From 13-2-20CM-68-14 sp036378475 (GTDB taxonomy: Bacteria > Actinomycetota > Thermoleophilia > Gaiellales > Gaiellaceae): DNA of 18,752 nt. The notes under the pieces are model-generated. The model was given only the letters and a program-made list of their open reading frames with translations. It was not told the DNA's origin and made no database searches. Below, in pieces: positions 13,947 through 18,752 of the stretch. Location: contig DASUWJ010000110.1 in NCBI GenBank assembly GCA_036378475.1, positions 1-18,752 of the forward strand, given 5' to 3'. The translations under genes were made by a program, and so were the position numbers. Each line of letters begins with the position of its first letter. Within the stretch, counting starts at the first letter, position 1.

Positions 13947-14528
13947 TCAGCCGAGGCCAGGACGCCAGAGCAGCTCCTCGCGCCCCTCGTTCGCGCGGCG
14001 CGCGAGGATGAACAGGAGGTCCGAGAGCCGGTTCAGGTATGTGAGCGCGAGCGGGTTGACGCCGCCCTCGCTCGCCGCGGCGAGCGCGCGCCGCTCAGCG
14101 CGCCGGCAGATCGCGCGGGCGAGGTGGAGCCGGGCGGCGGCCTCGGTTCCCCCCGGCAGGACGAAGCTCCGCAGCTCCGGGAGCTCGCGGTTGAACTCGT
14201 CGCAGAGGCGCTCGAGCCGGCCGATCGCCTGCTCGCCGATCCGAAGCCGCTCCTTCCTCTCGTCGCTCATCGGGACCGAGAGATCGGCACCGAGGTCGAA
14301 GAGCTCGTTCTGCAGCCGCTCCAGGTGCGGGCGCAAAGGGGCCGGCAGGTCCGTCGCAGCTAGAACGACCCCGAGCGCCGAGTTGAGCTCGTCGACTGCG
14401 CCGGAGGCCTCGATCAGGGGCTCGGTCTTGGCGACCCGACTGCCGTCGCCGAGGCTCGTCTCGCCGGCGTCGCCACCGCGCGTGTAGATCCGGGTCAGCC
14501 GGACCGGCTCCTCCCGCTTTCGCGTCAT
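13947..14528 (-). CDS. Cob(I)alamin adenosyltransferase, PduO type
   Basis: It transfers the adenosyl group of ATP to cob(I)alamin, making adenosylcobalamin, the cofactor of the adjacent mutase. The 193-residue product has the ATP-binding N-terminus TRIYTRGGDAGETSLGDGSRV, the VDELNSALG motif, LHLARAICRRAERRA and YLNRLSDLLFILAR, all standard for PduO/MMAB enzymes. AGGAGG directly abuts the ATG at 14528, too close for normal use as a ribosome site. The conserved sequence starts about 10 codons later and contains no standard start, so the ATG is kept. The 98-nt gap to the mutase is GC-rich and holds the mutase promoter. Confidence 0.93.
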   Translation of the reverse strand: MTRKREEPVRLTRIYTRGGDAGETSLGDGSRVAKTEPLIEASGAVDELNSALGVVLAATDLPAPLRPHLERLQNELFDLGADLSVPMSDERKERLRIGEQAIGRLERLCDEFNRELPELRSFVLPGGTEAAARLHLARAICRRAERRALAAASEGGVNPLALTYLNRLSDLLFILARRANEGREELLWRPGLG

Positions 14529-14618
14529 CCTCCTATCCCCCGGCGCGCGGGCGAGCTGGCGCGTCGGCCCGGCCCGGCCGACCGACCGCGGGAAGGCTGG
14601 CTTTCGCTCCGCACCGAG

Positions 14619-15782
14619 CTAGCCCTCGGCGAGCGCGCGCTCGGTCAGGCCGAGGATCGAGCGGGCGATCACGAGCCGCTGGATCTCGCTCGTGCCCTCG
14701 TAGATCTCCGTGATCTTGGCGTCGCGGTAGTAGCGCTCGACCGGGAACTCCTTCGTGTAGCCGTAGCCGCCGAAGATCTGGATCGCCTCCGCCGTCTGCC
14801 GCCGCGCCATCTCCGAGGCAAAGAGCTTCGCCTTCGCGCCCGCCTCGGTGTGGGGCTCGCCACGGCGCTTCAGCTCCGCGGCGCGGTAGACGAGCAGCCG
14901 CGCGGCGTCGATCTCCGTGGACATGTCTGCGAGCTTGTGCTGGATCGCCTGGAAATCGGCGAGCCGCTGCCCGAACTGCCGCCGCTCGAGCGCGTAGTTT
15001 CGGGCCGCGTCGTAAGCTGCCTGGGCGATCCCGAGCGCCTGTGCTGCGATGCCGATCCGGCCGCCATCGAGCGTGGTCATCGCGACGCGAAATCCCTTTC
15101 CCTCCTCGTGCAGCAGCCGGTCCCGGCCGATCCAGGCGCCCTCGAGCACGAGGTCGTTCGTGACCGAGGAGTTGAGCCCGAGCTTCTCCTCGTCTCGCGT
15201 CACGCGAACGTGCTCGGGATCGAGGATGAAAGCGCTGACGCCGTCCGCGCCAGGTGCGGCCGGATCGGTGCGCGCGAAGAGCAGGAACGTGCCTGCGTAG
15301 CGACCGTTCGTGATCCACTGCTTGGCGCCGGTCAGCCGCCAGCCGTCTCCGTCGGACTCGGCCTTCGTGCGGAGCGAGCCCGCATCGGAGCCGGCCTCGG
15401 CCTCGGTCAGCGCAAAGGCTCCGAGGTGCTCGCCGCGCGCGAGCGGAGGCACGAAGCGCGACCGCTGCTCGTCGGTGCCGAAGGCAAGCAGCGGCAGGGT
15501 GACGGCGCTCGTATGCACGGCGACCGTGACCCCGACGCCGGCGTCCGCCCGCGAGAGCTCCTCCAAGACGAGGATGTAGGAGAGGAAGTCCGCCCCCGCT
15601 CCCCCGTACTCCTCGGGGATACACACCCCCATCAGGCCGAGCTCCGCGAGGCCGGCGAAGAGCTCGCGCGGGAAGCGGTGGTCGCGATCCCACTCGGCCG
15701 CGTGAGGCTCGATCTGCTCGGAGGCGACGGCCCGCGCCAGGGCCTGGATCTCGCGCTGCTCCGGGCTGAGCTCCAAGTGCAT
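14619..15782 (-). CDS. Acyl-CoA dehydrogenase, short-chain (butyryl-CoA) type
   Basis: It oxidises acyl-CoA to trans-2-enoyl-CoA using FAD, passing electrons to ETF. The 387-residue product starts MHLELSPEQREIQ, with FALTEAEAGSDAGSL (FAD/substrate loop), KQWITNG, ERRQFGQRLADFQAIQHKLADM, QIFGGYGYTKEFPVERYYRD and EIYEGTSEIQRLVIAR. The Glu of YEGT is the catalytic base at the position used by short- and medium-chain enzymes. The frame is open upstream to 16091, but that part is antisense to the lipoprotein gene. ATG 15782, preceded by TAATAT at 8 nt, is the sound start. It is 90 nt upstream of the adenosyltransferase gene. Confidence 0.94.
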   Translation of the reverse strand: MHLELSPEQREIQALARAVASEQIEPHAAEWDRDHRFPRELFAGLAELGLMGVCIPEEYGGAGADFLSYILVLEELSRADAGVGVTVAVHTSAVTLPLLAFGTDEQRSRFVPPLARGEHLGAFALTEAEAGSDAGSLRTKAESDGDGWRLTGAKQWITNGRYAGTFLLFARTDPAAPGADGVSAFILDPEHVRVTRDEEKLGLNSSVTNDLVLEGAWIGRDRLLHEEGKGFRVAMTTLDGGRIGIAAQALGIAQAAYDAARNYALERRQFGQRLADFQAIQHKLADMSTEIDAARLLVYRAAELKRRGEPHTEAGAKAKLFASEMARRQTAEAIQIFGGYGYTKEFPVERYYRDAKITEIYEGTSEIQRLVIARSILGLTERALAEG

Positions 15783-16242
15783 GCCGCGTGATATTAGTCG
15801 CGGAGTTTTGGCCTTCCGGTTCGCTCTCGGGCTCGCGATCGTCCTCGCCACCAGCGGCTGCAGCTCGACGCCGCCCTCGGCGGGGAGCGTCGTTCGCGCC
15901 TGGAGCGAGGCCCTGAACACAGGCGACAACGAGGCCGCGGCCAAGCTGTTCGCACCCGGAGCCGAGATCGTCCAGGCCCGGCTCGTGCTCCACCTCGCCA
16001 CGCACCAGCAGGCCGTCGCCTGGAACACGGCGCTTCCCTGCTCGGGCACGATCGTGTCGATCGTCGAGCACGGCGACACCGCCCGGGCCACCTTCGTCCT
16101 CGGCGACCGCCAGAAGACGAAGTGCGACGGCCCGGGCGAGACAGCGACGACGATCGTGCGCGTGCGGCAGGGGAAGATCGTGCTCTGGCAGGAGAAGCCG
16201 ATCCCGCCGCCCCCCGTGACGACGACCGGACCCGTGCTCTAG
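15781..16242 (+). CDS. Small secreted lipoprotein of unknown function
   Basis: A 153-residue product if read from ATG 15781. A lipoprotein signal follows: hydrophobic segment FRFALGLAIVLA then TSGC, so the Cys would be lipidated. The mature part (VVRAWSEALNTGDNEAAAKLFAPGAEI) has the outline of an NTF2/SnoaL-like domain, and it ends in a Pro-rich tail. ATG 15781 overlaps the divergent dehydrogenase ATG by two bases (GCATGC). A TTG at 15808 would give a cleaner signal peptide and leave a 25-bp promoter gap, so it may be the true start. No enzymatic motif is seen. Its TAG stop overlaps that of the convergent response-regulator gene. Confidence 0.75.
   Translation: MPRDISRGVLAFRFALGLAIVLATSGCSSTPPSAGSVVRAWSEALNTGDNEAAAKLFAPGAEIVQARLVLHLATHQQAVAWNTALPCSGTIVSIVEHGDTARATFVLGDRQKTKCDGPGETATTIVRVRQGKIVLWQEKPIPPPPVTTTGPVL
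15791..15796 (-). promoter_or_regulatory. -10 box for leaderless acyl-CoA dehydrogenase transcript
   Basis: TAATAT on the minus strand lies 8 nt before ATG 15782. The plus-strand reading of the same bases, GATATT, could be the -10 of the divergent lipoprotein gene, making this an overlapping bidirectional promoter. Confidence 0.5.
16239..16242. other. CTAG shared by two convergent TAG stop codons (second case)
   Basis: The lipoprotein ends with TAG at 16240-16242 and the HD-GYP gene with minus-strand TAG at 16241-16239. This is the same arrangement as at 10694-10697. Confidence 0.85.
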
Positions 16243-17309
16243 GCGGCGATCGCGAACTCGCGCCGGATCGAGCGCAGCGAGCGTTCCCGGCCCACGAACG
16301 CCCGCACGACGTCGGGATCGAACTGTTTGCCCGACTCGGCCACGATCTCCCGCCCCGCGGCGGCCCAGCTCAGGGCGCTCCGGTAGGGACGGTCGCTCGT
16401 CATCGCGTCGAGCGTGTCGGCAACCGCGAAGATCCGGGCGCCGAGCGGAATCTCGGTTCCGGTCCGCCCGTCGGGATAGCCGCTGCCATCCCAGCGCTCG
16501 TGGTGGGAGCGAACGACGCGCAGCCCCTCGCCACGCAGGAAGCCGACGCCGCCGAGCATCTGCTCGCCGAGCACTGTGTGGGTCTGCATGCGGTGCCGCT
16601 CGGCCTGGTCGAGCGGGGCCGGTTTGAGCAGGATCTCGTCCGGAATCCCGATCTTGCCGACGTCGTGGAGCAGGAAGCCGTACTCGGTTCCCTGGTCACC
16701 GAGGAGCTCCGGCCCGACCGCCTTCGTCAGCTCGACCGCGTAGCGCTGCACCCGCTGGGAGTGCGCCCGGGTGCCCGTGTCCTTGGTCTCGAGCGCGGTC
16801 GCGAGTGCGGCGACGGTCTCGTGGTAGGCGTTCTCGAGCAGGTGCCGTTGCCCCCGCTCGATCTCGAGCAGGTGCCGCAGGTCGCGGGCGTAGAGCAGGA
16901 GCTGCTCCTCCGGCTCCCGCTTCTTCGTCGAGCGAAACGGGACCCCGTAGAGCCCGCCCGCGAGCCGTTCCACGATCGCGAGCAGCTCGAGCGGGCTGAA
17001 CGGCTTGCCGAGAAAGGCCTCCGCGCCGGCCGCCTGGGCGGCCTCGGCCGTGCCCCCGTCCGAGCCGCTCAGGACGACGACCGGGATCTCCCTCGTCTCC
17101 CGGGCCCGTTTCAGGCGGCGGCAGAAGGAGAGGCCGTCGAGACCCGGCAGGCCGACATCAAGGACGATCGCGTCCGGGCGGCGCGCCTCGATCGCGGCCG
17201 CGGCGGCGACGGCGTCCTCGGCCTCGTCGAGTTCCACCTCGACCGCGTCCAAGGTGGCCCTCAGGAGGGCCCGCAAGCCGGGATCGTCGTCGACAAGCAG
17301 AAGGCGCAA
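16239..17309 (-). CDS. Response regulator with HD-GYP domain (probable c-di-GMP phosphodiesterase)
   Basis: A 356-residue protein. Residues 1-115 form a receiver domain with Asp7-Asp8-Asp9, phosphoacceptor Asp51 (LDVGLPGLDG) and Lys102 (GKPFS). A linker of about 40 residues is rich in charged and Leu residues and may be a coiled coil. The HD-GYP domain at about 160-345 has metal ligands His183, His215-Asp216 (HDVGKIGIPDEILLKP), His244, His269-His270 and the signature HHERWDGSGYPDG. RpfG-like proteins of this build hydrolyse cyclic di-GMP under control of a sensor kinase, but no kinase is in the window. The start is TTG 17309 with a good ribosome site (GGAGG, 6 nt spacing), one of the few Shine-Dalgarno sites in this window. 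Confidence 0.9.
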   Translation of the reverse strand: MRLLLVDDDPGLRALLRATLDAVEVELDEAEDAVAAAAAIEARRPDAIVLDVGLPGLDGLSFCRRLKRARETREIPVVVLSGSDGGTAEAAQAAGAEAFLGKPFSPLELLAIVERLAGGLYGVPFRSTKKREPEEQLLLYARDLRHLLEIERGQRHLLENAYHETVAALATALETKDTGTRAHSQRVQRYAVELTKAVGPELLGDQGTEYGFLLHDVGKIGIPDEILLKPAPLDQAERHRMQTHTVLGEQMLGGVGFLRGEGLRVVRSHHERWDGSGYPDGRTGTEIPLGARIFAVADTLDAMTSDRPYRSALSWAAAGREIVAESGKQFDPDVVRAFVGRERSLRSIRREFAIAA

Positions 17310-17355
17310 CTGCCACCTCCACCTCGCACCGGTTCGGCGAGGACGGTTGTGCGGC

Positions 17356-17371
17356 CGGAAAGGCTGCCGCC
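17356..17371 (-). repeat. Perfect 16-nt hairpin between 3-hydroxybutyryl-CoA dehydrogenase and HD-GYP genes
   Basis: AAAGGC-GGCA-GCCTTT (minus strand) forms a 6-bp stem with a 4-nt loop, starting 6 nt after the dehydrogenase TGA. A second 5-bp stem (CGCAC/GTGCG) follows before the TTG start of the regulator gene. There is no U-tract, so terminator function is doubtful; it may be a leader structure. Confidence 0.4.
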
Positions 17372-17377
17372 TTTAGC

Positions 17378-18208
17378 TCAATAGATGAAAAAACCCCTAC
17401 CGGACTTGCGGCCGCTCCTCCCCCGATCGAGGTATTCCCGGAAGAGCGGACAGGGCGCGTACTTGTCGTCGCCGAGGCCCTCGTGCAGCACCTCCATGAT
17501 CGCGACGCAGGTATCGAGCCCGATCAGGTCGGCCAGCGCGAGCGGTCCGAGCGGATGGTTGAAGCCGAGTCTCGCGATCGTATCGATCGCCTCCGCCTCG
17601 GCGACCCCGTCCTGCAGCGCGTAGGCGGCCTCGTTGATGTAGGGCATCAAGATCCGGTTGGAGACGAAGCCGGGGACGTCGTTGGCGAGCGCGGGTGTCT
17701 TGCCGAGCTCGCGCGCCAGCTCGGTGATCGCCGCGGCCGTCGCCTCGGAGGTCTCCCGGCCCCGGACGATCTCGACCAGCGCGAGCACGGGCACCGGGTT
17801 GAAGAAGTGCATCCCGATCACCCGGTCCGGCCGGCCGGTGGCGGCCGCCAGCGAGCCGATCGGGATCGAGGAGGTGTTGGAGGCCAGGATCGCCTCGGCG
17901 GGAAGCGTCTGATCGGCGCGCCGGAAGAGCTCCTGCTTGACCTGCGCGTCCTCGACCACGGCCTCGACCAGGAGCTCGCAGGGCACGAGCCCTTCGACCG
18001 GCTCGATCCGCGCCAGCACCTCCTCCGCGGGCGGCCCGCCCTTCTCGGCGAGCTTCCCCAGGCTCGCTCGCATCGCCTCGAGCGCCCGCTCGACCGCACC
18101 CGGCGCGGCGTCCTGCAGGAAGACGCGGCGGCCTGAGGCCGCGACGACCTGGGCGATCCCGCCCCCCATCTGGCCCGCGCCGACGACGAGCAGCTGCTCG
18201 AAGCGCAT
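17378..18208 (-). CDS. 3-hydroxybutyryl-CoA dehydrogenase
   Basis: It oxidises 3-hydroxybutyryl-CoA to acetoacetyl-CoA with NAD(P). The 276-residue product has the Rossmann motif VVGAGQMGGGIAQVVAASG, the SNTSSIPI strand, the catalytic-His segment IGMHFFNPVPVLALVEIV, DVPGFVSNRILMPYINEA and the C-terminal GLDTCVAIMEVLHEGLGDDKY-like helix region typical of short FadB2/PaaH/Hbd enzymes. It ends SGRGFFIY, the usual family terminus. The start at ATG 18208 has TAGCCT 8 nt upstream, and the gap to the divergent SRPBCC gene is 30 bp. It fits the same acyl-CoA pathway as the hydratase and dehydrogenase in this window. Confidence 0.95.
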   Translation of the reverse strand: MRFEQLLVVGAGQMGGGIAQVVAASGRRVFLQDAAPGAVERALEAMRASLGKLAEKGGPPAEEVLARIEPVEGLVPCELLVEAVVEDAQVKQELFRRADQTLPAEAILASNTSSIPIGSLAAATGRPDRVIGMHFFNPVPVLALVEIVRGRETSEATAAAITELARELGKTPALANDVPGFVSNRILMPYINEAAYALQDGVAEAEAIDTIARLGFNHPLGPLALADLIGLDTCVAIMEVLHEGLGDDKYAPCPLFREYLDRGRSGRKSGRGFFIY

Positions 18209-18216
18209 CGCCGCAG

Positions 18217-18222
18217 AGGCTA
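18217..18222 (-). promoter_or_regulatory. Putative leaderless -10 box of 3-hydroxybutyryl-CoA dehydrogenase
   Basis: TAGCCT on the minus strand is 8 nt before ATG 18208. The overlapping plus-strand TAACGT (18221-18226) is 12 nt before the divergent ATG 18239 and could serve that gene. Confidence 0.4.
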
Positions 18223-18238
18223 ACGTGCGGGCGCCGCG

Positions 18239-18676
18239 ATGGTCCGGTTCGAGCTCTCAGTCGAAATCGCCCGGCCGGTGCACGAGGTGTGGGAGTACCT
18301 GACCGACCCGGAGCACGTCGCCGACTGGCAGTCGAGCGCCCTCTCCTCGCACCAGCTCTCCAAGGGCCCGATGGGAGTGGGCACGAGACTGGAGGACGAG
18401 CGGCGCTTCCTCGGCCACCGGGCGGTCTCGGAGGTCGAGGTGACCGAGTACGAGCCCGAGCGCCTGTTCACGCTGCACGGTCTCTCCGGCCCGGTCCGCT
18501 TCACGGTGCACCACCGCCTCGAGGGCAAGGGTGAGCGGACGCTCTTGCACGTCGAGGCCGAGGCCGATCCCGGCCGCCTGGGCAGGCTGGTCGCGCCGAT
18601 GATCGTGCGGGCGGCAGAGCACGAGCTGAAGGGCGACTTCGCCCGCCTGCAGCGCCTGCTCGAGGGCGGCCAGTGA
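18239..18676 (+). CDS. SRPBCC (START/polyketide-cyclase-like) family protein
   Basis: A 145-residue protein with the family opening FELSVEIARPVHEVWEYLTDPEHVADW, a central VEVTEYEPERLFTLHG strand pair and a C-terminal helix (VAPMIVRAAEHELKGDFARLQRLLE). The fold makes a hydrophobic ligand pocket; the ligand is unknown. It is divergent from 3-hydroxybutyryl-CoA dehydrogenase across 30 bp. The stop codon sits at the junction with an insertion-sequence remnant, and the final Gln and TGA may come from that remnant, so the C-terminus may be slightly altered. Confidence 0.88.
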   Translation: MVRFELSVEIARPVHEVWEYLTDPEHVADWQSSALSSHQLSKGPMGVGTRLEDERRFLGHRAVSEVEVTEYEPERLFTLHGLSGPVRFTVHHRLEGKGERTLLHVEAEADPGRLGRLVAPMIVRAAEHELKGDFARLQRLLEGGQ

Positions 18677-18752
18677 CCTGAGTCGTTGATTCGCTGGCAG
18701 TAGCTGGCGAGGCTGTCGAGGATCTCGTCTGCGGTTTTGTGCCAAACGAACG
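18677..18752 (-). mobile_element. C-terminal remnant of an IS630-like transposase, continuing past the window
   Basis: The minus strand read from 18750 gives FVWHKTADEILDSL then ASYCQRINDSGH, which matches from memory the C-terminal end of IS630-family transposases. Those proteins usually stop right after the Gly-His. Here the next codon is TGG rather than TGA, and the frame runs into the antisense of the SRPBCC gene. The element's terminal inverted repeat is therefore missing on this side, and the copy is probably decayed or recombined. The 5' part of the gene would lie beyond position 18752. Confidence 0.6.

Noticed and set aside
12391..14487. 698-codon open frame on the plus strand opposite the mutase and adenosyltransferase genes
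   Set aside because: It is antisense to two clearly conserved genes and its product is Arg/Glu/Leu-rich with no recognisable domain. High GC makes long shadow frames.
15783..16091. 103-residue N-terminal extension of the acyl-CoA dehydrogenase
   Set aside because: Antisense to the lipoprotein gene. ATG 15782 gives a normal dehydrogenase N-terminus and length.
1..18752. CRISPR arrays, tRNA or rRNA genes, toxin-antitoxin or phage-defence modules
   Set aside because: No spaced direct repeats, no tRNA- or rRNA-like stretches and no defence-type domains were seen. The genes are core metabolism, translation and signalling.

Overview
The window is very GC-rich, gene-dense bacterial DNA. Most genes lie on the minus strand with short or overlapping junctions. 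Gene content, GTG/TTG starts, the lack of Shine-Dalgarno sites and TANNNT boxes directly before start codons suggest a high-GC Actinomycetota, plausibly class Thermoleophilia (Gaiellales/Solirubrobacterales). That placement is inference, since no rRNA is present.

Layout: (1) Positions 1-5107 hold a translation block read right to left: threonine dehydratase, rpmE (ribosomal protein bL31), a DUF1385 membrane protein, a secreted D-glucuronyl C5-epimerase-like protein, prfA (RF1) and the 5' part of prmC. Two coding oddities sit here. prfA carries an in-frame TAG at codon 251, and the threonine dehydratase frame has no stop, so it stays open across rpmE into the DUF1385 gene (691 codons). (2) Positions 5248-9896 hold a tight minus-strand run: ETF-quinone oxidoreductase, EtfA, EtfB, enoyl-CoA hydratase and a stand-alone B12-binding mutase subunit. 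(3) Positions 9927-12076 hold a divergent metallo-beta-lactamase-fold hydrolase and two tandem paralogous membrane-anchored proteins of unknown function. (4) Positions 12178-15782 hold the catalytic subunit of a B12-dependent acyl-CoA mutase, a PduO-type cobalamin adenosyltransferase and an acyl-CoA dehydrogenase. (5) Positions 15781-18676 hold a lipoprotein, an HD-GYP response regulator, 3-hydroxybutyryl-CoA dehydrogenase and a SRPBCC protein. The last 76 bases encode the C-terminus of an IS630-like transposase.

How the genes fit: the mutase has the Phe/Gln active-site pair of isobutyryl-CoA mutase rather than the Tyr/Arg pair of methylmalonyl-CoA mutase. With the adenosyltransferase, acyl-CoA dehydrogenase, enoyl-CoA hydratase, 3-hydroxybutyryl-CoA dehydrogenase and ETF/ETF-QO, the window encodes nearly a full route isobutyryl-CoA -> butyryl-CoA -> crotonyl-CoA -> 3-hydroxybutyryl-CoA -> acetoacetyl-CoA, with electrons passed to the quinone pool. 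Only a thiolase is missing from the window.

No rRNA, tRNA, CRISPR array or complete mobile element was seen. Stretches without a gene are all shorter than about 150 bases.
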